This document shows positions 24,819-35,507 of a stretch of DNA of 64,000 nucleotides, one piece after another; position 1 is the first letter of the stretch, and each line of letters opens with the position of its first letter. This stretch comes from Actinomycetota bacterium (lineage in GTDB: Bacteria; Actinomycetota; Acidimicrobiia; Acidimicrobiales; JAJPHE01). The stretch covers positions 234,724-298,723 of the forward strand of contig DAHUYE010000090.1 of NCBI GenBank assembly GCA_027315345.1. Reading direction: 5' to 3'. Below the pieces are notes generated by a model, which was given only the letters and a program-made list of their open reading frames with translations, was not told the DNA's origin and did no database searches. A program made the position numbers and the translations under genes.

Positions 24819-26390
24819 CTAGAGGCTGACCTGGTGGACGGCCACGATGCCCTCCGAGCCGGAGAGCCGGCCGAGCACGTCGGAGGGGACGGCCCGGTCG
24901 GTCGCCAGGACCATGAGGGCGGCCCCGCCCGAGGGTGAGCGCCCCACCGCCATATTGGCGATGGAAAGTCCGGCCTCCCCCAGAACGGTGCCGACCACCC
25001 CGATCATGCCGGGCCGGTCATCGTTTCGGACCACCAGCATGTAGTCGGCCGGGGCCAGGTCCACGGTGTGGTCGTCGACCATCACGATGCGGGGCTCGGA
25101 GCGGTGTCCGGAGACGGTGCCCGACACCGAGTGTCCGCCGCCGGACAGGGTCACCAGGTTGAGGTAGTCGGGGCTGGCCGAACTGGTCGTCTCCCGGACC
25201 TCGATCCCCCGCTCCTCGGCCATGCGGGGGGCGTTGACGTAGGACACCGGTTCCTCGCTGGTCCCGCCGGCAGAGAACAAGCCCCGCAGGGCCGACAGCG
25301 TGAGTATGCGGGTGTCGTGGTCGGCCAGGCCGCCCTGATAGGTGATCTCCACCACCGGGGGCAGCCCGCCGTGCAGGCTGGCGAAGACCCGGCCCAGCAT
25401 GTCGGCCACCCCAAGGTAGGGACGGACCGGCTCGGCTACCTCCCCGGCCGACACGTTGAGGGCGAAGGGCACCAGGTCGCCTCCCAGCGCCAGCAGCACC
25501 TGCTCAGCGATGGTCAGCCCCGCCTTGTCCTGGGCGTCCTGCGTACTCGCCCCCAGATGCGGCGTCACCACCACGTTGGGCAGCTCGAACAACGGGGAGG
25601 TGGTGTTCGGCTCCGAATCGAACACGTCCAGGGCGGCCCCGCCCAGCCGGCCGCTGCGCAGGGCCTCGGCCAGGGCGTTCTCATCGATGATCCCGCCCCG
25701 AGCCACGTTGACGATGCGGGCTCCGGGCTTGGCCTTGGCCAGCAACTCCTTGCCGATGAGGCCGGTGCTGTCGGCCGTCTTGAGCAGATGGACCGTGACA
25801 AAGTCCGCCTCGGCAAAGAGGGCTTCGATGTCCATCAGCTCGATCCCCAGCTGCCGGGCCCGTTCGGGAGCGACCCAGGGATCCCAGGCCACCAGGCGCA
25901 TGCCGAAGGCGTGGGCCCGCTGGGCCACCAGGGTCCCGATCCGGCCGAGGCCGAGGACGCCCAGGGTCTTACCGTGCAGCTCGACCCCACCCCACTTGGA
26001 CTTCTCCCAGCGCCCGGCCACCAGGGCGGAATGGGCTTGGGGGATGTTCCGGGCCATGGAGAGGAGCATGGCCATGGTGTGCTCGGCCGTGGACAGGGTG
26101 ATGGACATGGGGGCGTTGACCACCATGACCCCCCGCTGGGTGGCTGCCGGCACGTCGACGTTGTCGACCCCGATGCCGGCCCGGCCCACCACCACCAGGT
26201 CCTTACCGGCGGTCAGGACCTCGGCGGTGACCTTGGTGGCCGAGCGGATGATGAGGGCCTGGGCGCCGGGCACAGCCTCCAGCAGCTCCTCGGGCGACAG
26301 CCCGATGGCCACGTCGACCTGGTGCCCGGCCTGGCGCAGCATTTCCAGGCCGGTGTCGGCCAGCTCCTCGGTGACCAGGATCCGAGCCAT
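24819..26390 (-). CDS. serA: D-3-phosphoglycerate dehydrogenase
   Basis: 523 residues, the long actinobacterial form. First committed step of serine synthesis: 3-phosphoglycerate to 3-phosphohydroxypyruvate with NAD+. NAD-binding GLGRIGTLVAQRA (about 146), catalytic Arg region ARGGIIDENALAEAL, and the expected catalytic His in VVTPHLGASTQDA. An intervening domain precedes a C-terminal ACT domain (VRNDDRPGMIGVVGTVLGEAGLSIANMAVGR) that usually mediates serine feedback inhibition. It starts 2 bp after the aminotransferase stop codon, in the same operon. Confidence 0.97.
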   Translation of the reverse strand: MARILVTEELADTGLEMLRQAGHQVDVAIGLSPEELLEAVPGAQALIIRSATKVTAEVLTAGKDLVVVGRAGIGVDNVDVPAATQRGVMVVNAPMSITLSTAEHTMAMLLSMARNIPQAHSALVAGRWEKSKWGGVELHGKTLGVLGLGRIGTLVAQRAHAFGMRLVAWDPWVAPERARQLGIELMDIEALFAEADFVTVHLLKTADSTGLIGKELLAKAKPGARIVNVARGGIIDENALAEALRSGRLGGAALDVFDSEPNTTSPLFELPNVVVTPHLGASTQDAQDKAGLTIAEQVLLALGGDLVPFALNVSAGEVAEPVRPYLGVADMLGRVFASLHGGLPPVVEITYQGGLADHDTRILTLSALRGLFSAGGTSEEPVSYVNAPRMAEERGIEVRETTSSASPDYLNLVTLSGGGHSVSGTVSGHRSEPRIVMVDDHTVDLAPADYMLVVRNDDRPGMIGVVGTVLGEAGLSIANMAVGRSPSGGAALMVLATDRAVPSDVLGRLSGSEGIVAVHQVSL

Positions 26391-26392
26391 GC

Positions 26393-27601
26393 TCAGGAGG
26401 CCTCGGCCAGGAGCTTGCCGATCCGCTCGACGCCCTCCTCCAGGTCGGCGTCGCCCAGGGCGTAAGCCATCCGGGCGTAGCCGGGGGCCCCGAAGGCCTC
26501 CCCGGGGACGATGGCCACCTTGGCCTCGTCCAGGATCAGCTCGGCCAGCTCCAGGGTGTTCTTGGGGGTCTCGCCCCGGATTTCCCGGCCCAGCACGCCC
26601 TTGAAGGAGGGAAAGGCGTAGAAGGCCCCCTCCGGCTCCATGCAGGTGACCCCGGGGATGGCCGAGAGCATCTCGTGGATGCGCCGGCGCCGGCGGTCGA
26701 AGGCCTCCCTCATCATGGCCGCCGCCGACAGGTCGCCCGAAACGGCGGCCAGGGCGGCCCGCTGGGCCACGTTGTTGACGTTGGAGGTGGCGTGGGACTG
26801 CAGGTTGGTGGCCGCCTTGATGACGTCGGGGGGACCGATCATCCAGCCCACCCGCCAGCCGGTCATGGCGTAGGTCTTGGCCACCCCGTTGACCACCACG
26901 CAGCGCTCGGCCAGCTCCGGCACCACCACCGGCATGGAGTGCTGGGTATGGGAGCCGTAGACCAGGTGCTCGTAGATCTCATCGGTGACCACCCACAGGC
27001 CGTGCTCGGCCGCCCAGCGGCCGATGGCCTCGATCTGGTCCCGGGAGTAGACCGCTCCGGTCGGGTTGGACGGGGACACGAACAGGAGGATCTTGGTCTT
27101 GGGGGTCCGCACGGCTTCCAGGGCCTCCACCGGGGCCTTGAAGCCGGTGCTCTCGTCCGTCTCCACATAGACGGGCACCCCGCCGGCCAGGGCGATGGCC
27201 TCGGGGTAGGTGACCCAGTAAGGGGCGATGACGATGACCTCGTCACCGGGGTCGAGCAGGGTGGCGAAGGTGTTGTAAATGGCCTGTTTGCCCCCATTGG
27301 TCACCAGGACCTGGGCCGCCTCCACCGCCAGACCGGAGTCCCGGGCCGTCTTGGCGGCAATGGCCGAGCGCAGTTCGGGCAGGCCGGGGGTGGGCGTATA
27401 CACGTGGTTGGCCGGGTTGCGGCAGGCCTCGACGGCCGCCTCCACGATGGCGTCCGGGGTGGGGAAATCCGGCTCCCCCGCCCCGAATCCCACCACCGAT
27501 TCACCGGCCGCCTTCAGGGCCTTGAAGCGGGCGTCGATGGCCAGGGTGGCCGACTCGGCCACGGCCGCAATGCGTCGGGAGATGCGTTCCATTGCTGTCA
27601 T
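26393..27601 (-). CDS. Class I pyridoxal-phosphate aminotransferase (aspartate aminotransferase type)
   Basis: 402 residues from ATG 27601 (ATG 27592 also possible). A fold-type I enzyme with [36 protein letters not shown] and the PLP lysine in [16 protein letters not shown]; the last motif is typical of the AspB (subgroup I-gamma) aspartate aminotransferases. Transfers an amino group between Asp or Glu and oxo acids. It leads serA in one operon and its start is only 9 bp from the divergent serC start, suggesting it serves the serine or aspartate pools. The frame stays open for 1.2 kb upstream antisense to serC; that part is rejected. Confidence 0.92.
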   Translation of the reverse strand: MTAMERISRRIAAVAESATLAIDARFKALKAAGESVVGFGAGEPDFPTPDAIVEAAVEACRNPANHVYTPTPGLPELRSAIAAKTARDSGLAVEAAQVLVTNGGKQAIYNTFATLLDPGDEVIVIAPYWVTYPEAIALAGGVPVYVETDESTGFKAPVEALEAVRTPKTKILLFVSPSNPTGAVYSRDQIEAIGRWAAEHGLWVVTDEIYEHLVYGSHTQHSMPVVVPELAERCVVVNGVAKTYAMTGWRVGWMIGPPDVIKAATNLQSHATSNVNNVAQRAALAAVSGDLSAAAMMREAFDRRRRRIHEMLSAIPGVTCMEPEGAFYAFPSFKGVLGREIRGETPKNTLELAELILDEAKVAIVPGEAFGAPGYARMAYALGDADLEEGVERIGKLLAEAS

Positions 27602-27610
27602 GCTTGCACA

Positions 27611-28741
27611 GTGCCCGCTCCTGTCAGCTCCGATATCCGCCTCCCCGCCGATCTCCTGCCCGCCGACGGCCGCTTCGGCTCGGGACCCTCCAAGGTCCGC
27701 CCGGCCCAGATAGCCGCCGTGCTGGACCACGCCCGGGACTACATGGGTACCTCCCACCGCCAGGCCCCCGTCCGCCAGGTGGTCGGGCGCCTCCGATCCG
27801 GTCTGCGGGACCTGTTCAGCCTGCCCGACGGCTACGAGGTTGTCCTGGGCAACGGCGGGACCACCGCCTTCTGGGATGCGGCCACCTTCGGCCTCATCCA
27901 GGAGCACAGCCAGCACCTGAGCTTCGGGGAGTTCTCTTCCAAGTTCGCCTCCGCCGCCGCTGCGGCCCCCCACCTCAAGGACCCCGAGGTCATCGAGTCC
28001 GCCCCCGGCACCCACCCCGAGGCGGTGGCCCGAGAGGAGGTCGATCTCTACGCCCTCACCCATAACGAGACCTCCACCGGGGTGATGATGCCGCTGCGCC
28101 GGCCGGCCGGTTCCACCGGCCTGGTGGCCGTGGACGCCACCAGCGGCGCCGGCGGCCTGCGCTTCGACCCGGCCCAGGTGGACGTCTACTACTTCGCCCC
28201 CCAGAAGTGCTTCGCCTCCGACGGTGGGCTGTGGGTGGCCCTCTGCAGCCCGGCTGCCCTCGAGCGCATCGGCAGCATCTCCGCCAGCGGGCGCTGGGTG
28301 CCGGCCTTCCTGGACCTGTCCATCGCCCTGGACAACTCCACCAAGGACCAGACCTACAACACCCCGGCCCTGGCCACCATCCTGATGCTGGTGGACCAGA
28401 TCGAGTGGATGCTGGAGGGAGGGGGGCTCGAATTCGCCGCCTCCCGCTCCGATGCCTCCGCCGACGTCCTCTACGGCTGGGCAGAGGCCTCCTCCTACGC
28501 CACGCCCTTCGTGGTTGACCCGGCCGCCCGCAGCCGAGTGGTCGGGACCATCGACATCGATGACCGCTTCGACGCCACCGTCATCTCCTCCGTCCTGCGT
28601 CAGAACGGCATCGTCGACACCGACTCCTATCGCAAGCTCGGCCGCAACCAGCTCCGCATCGCCATGTTCCCGGCCGTGGACTCCGAGGACGTCGCCATCC
28701 TCACCCGGGCCATCGATTACGTGGTCGAACGGCTTACCTGA
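27611..28741 (+). CDS. serC: Phosphoserine aminotransferase
   Basis: 376 residues from GTG 27611. Converts 3-phosphohydroxypyruvate to phosphoserine. It resembles the actinobacterial SerC branch ([13 protein letters not shown] near the N-terminus, [28 protein letters not shown]), with the PLP lysine in [17 protein letters not shown]. The C-terminus overlaps the convergent M50 protease gene by 25 bp. Only 9 bp separate its start from the divergent aminotransferase, so its promoter must lie inside that gene; CATGCT, 6 nt upstream, is a poor -10 candidate. Confidence 0.93.
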   Translation: MPAPVSSDIRLPADLLPADGRFGSGPSKVRPAQIAAVLDHARDYMGTSHRQAPVRQVVGRLRSGLRDLFSLPDGYEVVLGNGGTTAFWDAATFGLIQEHSQHLSFGEFSSKFASAAAAAPHLKDPEVIESAPGTHPEAVAREEVDLYALTHNETSTGVMMPLRRPAGSTGLVAVDATSGAGGLRFDPAQVDVYYFAPQKCFASDGGLWVALCSPAALERIGSISASGRWVPAFLDLSIALDNSTKDQTYNTPALATILMLVDQIEWMLEGGGLEFAASRSDASADVLYGWAEASSYATPFVVDPAARSRVVGTIDIDDRFDATVISSVLRQNGIVDTDSYRKLGRNQLRIAMFPAVDSEDVAILTRAIDYVVERLT

Positions 28742-29730
28742 ACCCAGGGCAACTGGTGCAGGGGGCTGGTGGCCTCGAGGACCGAGGTCGCCCACCAGCG
28801 TTCGCCGGGTACGGCGTAGAGGGCATCGAGGGTGACGGTTCCGAGGATGTGGCCGGCTTCATCGACCACCGGCAGGCTGGTGAGCACCGAGTGGCGGAAG
28901 AAGCGGTCGTAGGCCTCTGAGACGGTCAGCCCGGACGGCACGCCTATGACGGCAGCCGTCACGCCGGCACCGGCCACGTCTACGACTTCTGAGCCGGGCC
29001 GGCCGGCCGGTGGGCCGGCGGCTCGGGACATCAGCATCTGCTGGGTGGCGGAGGAGGAGATGAACCAGCCGATCATGGCCAGCCAGAGGCCGTTGAGATT
29101 CCCCGACAGGGTCTCGAAGACCCCGAAGGCGACGATGAGGAAGCCCAGCCCCCGGCCGGTGCGGGCGGCCGAATAGGTCGCCCGCACCTTGTCGCCCGAG
29201 CGCCGCCAGAGCAACGCCCGCAGGACGCGGCCGCCGTCGAGTGGGAAGGCGGGGACCAAGTTGAAAGCACCCAGGAGGAGGTTGATGCCGGCCAGCCAGG
29301 CCAGGGCGGCCACCACCAATGGACTCAGGCCCAGTGCGGCCATCGTCCAGGCGACGGCGGCGGCCAGGGCGCCGAGCAGGAAGCTGGTCATGGGTCCGAC
29401 CAGCGCCATGCGCAGTTCGGAGCCGGCGTCGGGGGCGTCCCCGTCGATCTGGGCCATTCCGCCGAATAGCCAGAGCACGATGCCGTGCACCTGCAGGCCA
29501 CGGCGGCGGGCTACGAATACGTGCGCCAACTCGTGGGTCAGCAGGCTGGCGTAGAAGGCAACGGCGGTGAGCAGGCCGGCCACCCAATACATGGATGTCG
29601 GGTAGCCGCCGACTTCATGGGGAAGGTCGCCGGCCAGGCCCCACGTGATCAGGAAGGCGATGGGGATCAGAGTCCAGCTGATCCCGACACTGGTCCGGCC
29701 TATCCGGCCGAGATGGATGCTCTCTCTCAT
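28717..29730 (-). CDS. Site-2 protease family (M50) metalloprotease with CBS domain region
   Basis: 337 residues. An intramembrane zinc protease. The HExxH motif is [11 protein letters not shown] in the second to third hydrophobic segment (about 66); the third ligand motif is [19 protein letters not shown] (about 160). Several membrane segments lie between and around these. The C-terminal third ([47 protein letters not shown]) is CBS-like and may sense nucleotides. Start ATG has AGAGGTT upstream. Substrate unknown; family members cleave membrane-bound anti-sigma factors or signal peptides. Confidence 0.9.
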   Translation of the reverse strand: MRESIHLGRIGRTSVGISWTLIPIAFLITWGLAGDLPHEVGGYPTSMYWVAGLLTAVAFYASLLTHELAHVFVARRRGLQVHGIVLWLFGGMAQIDGDAPDAGSELRMALVGPMTSFLLGALAAAVAWTMAALGLSPLVVAALAWLAGINLLLGAFNLVPAFPLDGGRVLRALLWRRSGDKVRATYSAARTGRGLGFLIVAFGVFETLSGNLNGLWLAMIGWFISSSATQQMLMSRAAGPPAGRPGSEVVDVAGAGVTAAVIGVPSGLTVSEAYDRFFRHSVLTSLPVVDEAGHILGTVTLDALYAVPGERWWATSVLEATSPLHQLPWVQVSRSTT

Positions 29731-29826
29731 GGCTGAACCTCTTTCACCCCATTACAACCGGGGTCACCCCTGAATTGTGCCCACCGTAGCTGTGAACAGT
29801 CTGGGTGATTCCTGAGAGAATGCGGC

Positions 29827-30863
<1,037 letters not shown>

Positions 30864-30867
<4 letters not shown>

Positions 30868-31418
30868 CCAACCTTTCCGGTGACACTGCGCAGGCGGGGC
30901 GCCTGGCGATCGAGCTTGGGCAGGGCGACCCGCCCGGTCCGTTGCAGTTCGACTATCCCATACGCTCGCATGAGTTCCTCGAAGTCGTCGACCCGAGCCG
31001 GGGCGTCGGCCAGCGAGACGGTCAGGGCGTCATGGGAGACGTCCACCACGTGACCCCCGAATACGTTGACCATCTCGATGATCTCGCCCCGGGATCCGGC
31101 GTCGGCCTTGACGGTGGCCAGGGCCAGCTCCATCTCGGTGGACTGAGCCGGGTCGAGCTCATTGATCTTGACCACGTTGATCAGCTTGAAGAGCTGCTTG
31201 GTGATCTGTTCCAGGGTGGTGCCGCCCACGTCGACCACGATGGTGATGCGGCTGAAGCGCTCGTCATCGGTGGGCGCCACGGCCAGGGAGTAGATGTTGT
31301 AGCCCCGGCGGGAGAACAGGCCCGAGACCCGGGCCAGCACCCCGGCCTTGTTCTCCACCAGGACGGAGAGGATGTGGTGGCGGGCGGTGGTGTGCCGGCC
31401 CGGGGAGGTGGGGCTCAT
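30864..31418 (-). CDS. ilvN: Acetolactate synthase small (regulatory) subunit
   Basis: 184 residues. Regulatory partner of IlvB. An N-terminal ACT domain ([33 protein letters not shown], about 15-90) binds valine for feedback inhibition; the C-terminal ACT-like domain follows ([39 protein letters not shown]). Overlaps ilvB and ilvC by 4 nt each, which keeps subunit ratios coupled. Confidence 0.97.
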
Positions 31419-33172
31419 CGGCCGCCCTCCCCCTGGGACGGACCGAGGATGATGTCATCGTTGGAGCCCCCGGCCGGCACCATCGGGTACACCTTCTCCC
31501 GGCTGTCGGTGCGGAAGTCGATGACCACCGGTCGGTCATCGATGGAGTTGGCCTTTTCGATGGCGGGCTGCACCTCCTCGGCGTGTTCGACCCGCAGGCC
31601 GACACAACCCATGGCTTCGGCCCACTTGACGTAGTCGGGCAGGTCCGGGGACAGGTAGACCTCGGAGTAGCGCTCCTCGTAGAACAGCTCCTGCCACTGG
31701 CGCACCATGCCCAGGTAGGCGTTGTTGAGGATGGCGATCTTGACCGGGATGCGCTCGGCCGAGGCCGTGACCAGTTCCTGGGCCGTCATCTGGAAGCAGC
31801 CGTCACCGTCGACGGCCCACACCATCCGGTCGGGCCGGCCCACCTTGGCCCCGATGGCGGCCGGGACCGCGAAGCCCATGGTGCCCAGACCTCCGGAGTT
31901 GACCCAGGTGTAGGGATGCTCGAAGCGGAAGTGCTGGCTGGCCCACATCTGGTGCTGGCCCACCCCGGAGGCGAGGATGACGTCCTCGGGGGTGTTCTCC
32001 CGCAGCGTCTCGATGACGAACTGGGGCTTGAGGAACCGGTCGTCCTCAGCCATCTCGTAGTGGAGGGGGAAGCGGGTCTGCCACTCCCGGATCTGGGCCA
32101 TCCAGGGTCCCCGGTCGGGGGCGGAGGCGGAGCCGGCGTCCTCGGGGGCAGTGGCGGCCAGCTGGCGCAGGGCCTGGGTGATCTCCTCGATCACGCTGCG
32201 GCAGTCACCGACGATGGGGACGTCGGGACGGCGGACTTTGCCGAGCTCGGCCGGGTCGATGTCGACGTGGACGATCTTGGCCCCGGGAGCGAAGGCGTCG
32301 ACCTTTCCGGTCACCCGGTCATCGAAGCGCGAACCCAGGGCGATGAGCAGGTCGGCCTTCTGCATGGAGGTGACGGCGGTGTAGTTGCCGTGCATGCCGG
32401 GCATGCCCAGGGCGAGAGGATGGCTGTCGGGGAAGGCGCCCCGGGCCATGAGAGTGGTGACCACCGGGATACCGGTCAGCTCGGCCAGCTCCCGCAGGGC
32501 CTCGGCGGCCCGGGCCTTGAGGATGCCACCGCCGGCGTAGATGACCGGGCGCTCGGCGGCGGCGATCATGCGGGCGGCCTCCCGGATCATGCGGCCGTTG
32601 CCCTTGGTGGTGGGCTTGTAGCCGGGCAGGTCGGCGTCGACATCGGCATCGGTCGGCCACTGCCACTCCATGAGCTGGTTGGCCACGTCCTTGGGCAGGT
32701 CGATGAGCACCGGGCCGGGCCGGCCGCTGTTGGCGATGTGGAAGGCCTCCCGCACGACCAGGGGGATGTCGGCGGCGTCGGTCACCAGCCAGTTGTGCTT
32801 GGTGACGGCCTGGGTGATCCCGGTGGTGTCGCACTCCTGAAAGGCATCGCTGCCGATGGCGAAAGTGTTCACCTGCCCGGTGATGACGACCATGGGCACC
32901 GAGTCCATGTAGGCGTCGCAGAGCGGGGTGACGATGTTGGTGGCGGCCGGCCCGCTGGTCACCATGGCCACGCCCGGCTTACCGGTCACGTGGGCGTAGC
33001 CCTCGGCCATGTGGCCGGCGCCCTGCTCGTGGCGGACCAGGATGTGGCGGATGGGGCTGTCGATGATGGGGTCGTAGACGGGCAGGATGCAGCCGCCCGG
33101 GAGGCCGAACATGACCTCCACGCCTTCCATCTCCAGGCTCTTGATCAGGGCTTGCGCCCCTGTCAGCTTCAT
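31415..33172 (-). CDS. ilvB: Acetolactate synthase large (catalytic) subunit
   Basis: 585 residues. A ThDP and FAD enzyme that joins two pyruvates, or pyruvate with 2-oxobutyrate. The N-terminal domain has [18 protein letters not shown] and the ThDP-activating Glu in [15 protein letters not shown]; the ThDP/Mg motif is [17 protein letters not shown] with the Asn-Asn end NNAYLGMV. Start ATG 33172 has CAGGAG 6 nt upstream. First structural gene after the attenuator at 33201-33295. Confidence 0.97.
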   Translation of the reverse strand: MKLTGAQALIKSLEMEGVEVMFGLPGGCILPVYDPIIDSPIRHILVRHEQGAGHMAEGYAHVTGKPGVAMVTSGPAATNIVTPLCDAYMDSVPMVVITGQVNTFAIGSDAFQECDTTGITQAVTKHNWLVTDAADIPLVVREAFHIANSGRPGPVLIDLPKDVANQLMEWQWPTDADVDADLPGYKPTTKGNGRMIREAARMIAAAERPVIYAGGGILKARAAEALRELAELTGIPVVTTLMARGAFPDSHPLALGMPGMHGNYTAVTSMQKADLLIALGSRFDDRVTGKVDAFAPGAKIVHVDIDPAELGKVRRPDVPIVGDCRSVIEEITQALRQLAATAPEDAGSASAPDRGPWMAQIREWQTRFPLHYEMAEDDRFLKPQFVIETLRENTPEDVILASGVGQHQMWASQHFRFEHPYTWVNSGGLGTMGFAVPAAIGAKVGRPDRMVWAVDGDGCFQMTAQELVTASAERIPVKIAILNNAYLGMVRQWQELFYEERYSEVYLSPDLPDYVKWAEAMGCVGLRVEHAEEVQPAIEKANSIDDRPVVIDFRTDSREKVYPMVPAGGSNDDIILGPSQGEGGR

Positions 33173-33200
33173 GAGTGGCTCCTGCTTCGGTGAATCCGGG

Positions 33201-33231
33201 AAATGAAAAGACCTCCCGGTTGGGAGGTCTC
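33201..33231 (-). terminator. Attenuator terminator of the ilvBNC operon
   Basis: On the minus strand a perfect 9-bp stem (arms 33222-33230 and 33209-33217) with a 4-nt loop is followed by TTTTCATTTCCC. An intrinsic terminator about 30 nt before the ilvB start. The TTTTCATTT tail is identical to that of the leu attenuator, which suggests a common origin. Confidence 0.9.
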
Positions 33232-33233
33232 GA

Positions 33234-33260
33234 ACGCACGCGCGGTTAGGCGGCGTGCGT
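33234..33260 (-). promoter_or_regulatory. Leader hairpin 1 of the ilvBNC operon
   Basis: ACGCACGC and GCGTGCGT (33234-33241 and 33253-33260) form an 8-bp stem that starts at the last base of the leader peptide stop codon, the same geometry as in the leu leader. Expected to be a pause or anti-antiterminator stem. Confidence 0.75.
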
Positions 33261-33295
33261 CAGGTGATTACTACGAGGTTCAGGCGGGTGGTCAT
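33260..33295 (-). CDS. ilv operon leader peptide
   Basis: An 11-residue frame, MTTRLNLVVIT, from ATG 33295 to TGA 33260-33262. Leu, Leu, Val, Val and Ile make up five of the last seven residues, so stalling at any of the three codon families would occur just before hairpin 1 and the terminator. It lies between ilvD and ilvB and 10 nt after a good -10 box. Too short for gene callers; recognised by composition and by matching the leu leader. Confidence 0.9.
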   Translation of the reverse strand: MTTRLNLVVIT

Positions 33296-33305
33296 CTCGG
33301 GAGTG

Positions 33306-33334
33306 ATCTTACACACCCATCAGGGTTCTGTCAC
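33306..33334 (-). promoter_or_regulatory. Promoter of the ilvBNC leader
   Basis: GTGACA (33329-33334), 17-bp spacer and TAAGAT (33306-33311) on the minus strand. The -35 box overlaps the last codons of ilvD, so ilvBNC has its own promoter and does not rely on readthrough. The predicted transcript starts within a few bases of the leader ATG. Confidence 0.75.
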
Positions 33335-35035
33335 CGCCCCGCGCTCGGCCCCGGTGACCAGGCGGGCGTACTTGGCCAGCACCCCGCTGGTGTAGCGCGG
33401 GGCGGGCAGGGTCCAGGCCGCCCGACGCCGCTCGATCTCGGCCGGCTCCACCAGGAGCTCGACCCGCCGGGAGGGCACGTCGATCCGGATGGTGTCCCCG
33501 TCGGCAACGAAGGCGATGGGTCCACCGTCCACCGCCTCCGGGGCGACGTGGCCGACGCAGAAGCCATGGGTCCCGCCGCTGAAGCGCCCGTCGGTCAACA
33601 GGGCGCAGTCCGCCCCCCGGCCCGCCCCCTTCATGGCCCCGGTCACGGCCAGCATCTCCCGCATGCCCGGGCCCCCCTTGGGGCCCTCGTAGCGGATGAC
33701 CACCACCGTGTTGGGCTGGATGGACCCGGCCAGGATGGCGGCCATGGCCCCGTCCTCCCCGTCGAAGACCCGGGCCGTGCCCTGGAAGTGATCCGTGTCG
33801 ATGCCGGCCACTTTGACCACGGCCCCGCTGGGGGCGAGGGAGCCGGTCAGCACGGCTATGCCGCCCTCGGCGTGGATGGGGTCGGTGAGCGGATGGATGA
33901 CCGAGCCGTCCGGGGCGGGCGGGTCCAGATCGGCCAGGTTCTCGGCCAGGGTGCGCCCGGTCACGGTCAGGCAGTCCCCGTGCAGGAGGCCGGCCTCGAG
34001 CAGCTCCCGCATGAGGGCAGGCACCCCACCCACCCGGTCGATGTCGACCATGTGGTAGCGGCCGTGGGGTTTGGTGTCGGCGACGTGGGGCACCCGCCGG
34101 CCGATCCGGTTGAAGTCCTCCATCTCCAGGTCGACCCGGGCTTCGTGGGCGATGGCCAGCAGGTGCAACACGGCGTTGGTGGACCCGCCCAGGGCCATTG
34201 TGACGGCAATGGCGTTCTCGAAGGCCGCCTTGGTCATGATGCGCCGGGCGGTGATGCCGGCGTCGACCAGGCGGACCACGGCCGTACCGCTGTCGTAGGC
34301 GAACTGGTCCCGGCGGGGGTCGACCGCCATGGGTGAGGCGCTGCCGGGCAGGGCCATGCCCAGGGCCTCGGAGATGGAGGCCATGGTGTTGGCCGTGAAC
34401 ATCCCGGCACAGGATCCGGCGGTGGGACAGGCGTTGTGCTCGATGAGGGACAGCTCCTCGGCCGAGAGGGAACCGGCCGAGTAGGCCCCGACCGCCTCGA
34501 ACACGCTGGTGATGTCGAGGGCGGTGTCGGTGGGCCGGCCCTGGGCCGGGTCGGCGGCCAGAATGCCGGGCAGGATCGAGCCTCCGTAGAGGAAGACCGA
34601 GGGCAGGTCGAGGCGGGCAGCCGCCATCAGCATCCCGGGCAGGGACTTGTCGCAGCCGGCGAAGGTGACCAGGGCGTCGAAGCGCTCGGCGTGCATCACC
34701 GTCTCCACCGAGTCGGCGATGACCTCCCGGCTCACCAGGCTGGCCCGCATCCCCTCGTGGCCCATGGAGATCCCGTCGGAGACGGCAATGGTCACGAACT
34801 CGAAGGGGAACCCGCCCGCCTCCCTGACCCCTTCCTTGGCCTGCTTGGCCAGCCGGTCGAGGGGGAGGTTGCAGGGGGTGACCTCGTTCCAGGACGAGGC
34901 CACGCCCACCTGGGGCTTGTCCCAGTCATCGTCGGTCATCCCGACGGCGCGGAGCATGGCCCGGGCCGGGGCCCGCTCGTATCCGTCGGTGACGTCGCGG
35001 CTGCGGGGTTTGCGGTCGATGGTCGGCTCGGCCAT
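33320..35035 (-). CDS. ilvD: Dihydroxy-acid dehydratase
   Basis: 571 residues from ATG 35035; TACCCT lies 6 nt upstream and no ribosome-binding site is seen. Dehydrates 2,3-dihydroxy acids to the 2-oxo acids of valine and isoleucine. Fe-S and Mg ligands are visible: [23 protein letters not shown] and [16 protein letters not shown], with the C-terminal [15 protein letters not shown]. Located upstream of the ilvBNC leader on the same strand, and downstream of the structured non-coding region at 35080-35444. Confidence 0.96.
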   Translation of the reverse strand: MAEPTIDRKPRSRDVTDGYERAPARAMLRAVGMTDDDWDKPQVGVASSWNEVTPCNLPLDRLAKQAKEGVREAGGFPFEFVTIAVSDGISMGHEGMRASLVSREVIADSVETVMHAERFDALVTFAGCDKSLPGMLMAAARLDLPSVFLYGGSILPGILAADPAQGRPTDTALDITSVFEAVGAYSAGSLSAEELSLIEHNACPTAGSCAGMFTANTMASISEALGMALPGSASPMAVDPRRDQFAYDSGTAVVRLVDAGITARRIMTKAAFENAIAVTMALGGSTNAVLHLLAIAHEARVDLEMEDFNRIGRRVPHVADTKPHGRYHMVDIDRVGGVPALMRELLEAGLLHGDCLTVTGRTLAENLADLDPPAPDGSVIHPLTDPIHAEGGIAVLTGSLAPSGAVVKVAGIDTDHFQGTARVFDGEDGAMAAILAGSIQPNTVVVIRYEGPKGGPGMREMLAVTGAMKGAGRGADCALLTDGRFSGGTHGFCVGHVAPEAVDGGPIAFVADGDTIRIDVPSRRVELLVEPAEIERRRAAWTLPAPRYTSGVLAKYARLVTGAERGAVTEP

Positions 35036-35079
35036 GGCGAGAGGGTAGGCGCTACGCACGGAGAGGGCGTCCCGGCGCG

Positions 35080-35444
35080 CCGAAGGGGCCTCCCGGCCCC
35101 CTCGGTGAGCTTGTATTCAGTTGTCAGCCCTCGGGTGAGGCCCCGTCGCCAGCCGCGATTCGGTTCGGAAGAACGCGTGGGGAGCCGATCGACGTCCTGT
35201 TAGCCAGGTCCGTCCTGGCTGCGGCCATGCCCGGGTAGGCATTGCAGTCGCGCCGGGTACAGGGTGCCGGTCCTCGATGCCGCGTTCCGCAAGTTGCGGG
35301 GTCCGGGGTTGCTCCCCGGGGGCCGTTCAGGCGATGACCCGCCGGGTCGCCCTGTCGGGCGGAGATCTTTCGATCAGGTGCGAAACCACTGCGGAAACCT
35401 CCCTCTTCGGTTGGGCTTCCTGCTGCGACCGTTAGCCGGCCGTA
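35080..35444 (-). ncRNA. Candidate structured RNA of unknown family upstream of ilvD
   Basis: The 472 bp between ilvD and gatB hold no credible gene. On the minus strand a 17-bp-spaced promoter-like pair (35451-35479) is followed by about 365 nt that break into many local stems: GGCGACCC/GGGTCaTCGCC, CCGGGG-AGCAA-CCCCGG, CCGCAA/TTGCGG, AGCCAGG/CCTGGCT and a final GGGGCC-TCCC-GGCCCC hairpin. Either a free RNA or a long ilvD leader would fit. I found no RNase P, tmRNA, SRP or T-box consensus. Strand and ends are inferred. Confidence 0.45.
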
Positions 35445-35450
35445 CGTCTA

Positions 35451-35479
35451 TTCATAAACCCCACGACACCAGAAGGCAA
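35451..35479 (-). promoter_or_regulatory. Candidate promoter for the structured RNA
   Basis: TTGCCT (35474-35479), exactly 17 bp, TATGAA (35451-35456) on the minus strand; each box matches the consensus at four of six positions. It points into the gene-free region, away from gatB. Confidence 0.5.
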
Positions 35480-35498
35480 GGGCTGAATTCCCCTTGCA
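35475..35498. terminator. Hairpin downstream of gatB
   Basis: GCAAGGG and CCCTTGC around an 8-nt loop form a 7-bp stem 10 bp beyond the gatB stop. Likely the gatCAB terminator, although no U-tract follows. It overlaps the candidate promoter box at 35474-35479. Confidence 0.5.
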
Positions 35499-35507
35499 AC
35501 ACAACCT

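Noticed and set aside
26393..28795. An 800-codon open frame covering the aminotransferase and the region antisense to serC
   Set aside because: Everything before about residue 400 is low-complexity and antisense to serC; the family N-terminus begins at 27601.
31583..33193. Long antisense frames over ilvB and other genes as candidate overlapping genes
   Set aside because: Such frames occur opposite almost every gene here and share the same Gly/Val/Asp/His/Gln composition caused by GC-rich third positions.
35080..35444. Assignment of the gap to RNase P RNA, tmRNA, a T-box or an intron
   Set aside because: No GAGGAAAGUCC core, no tRNA-like ends or tag frame, no T-box sequence (UGGNACCGCG) and no group I/II core could be found by eye on either strand.
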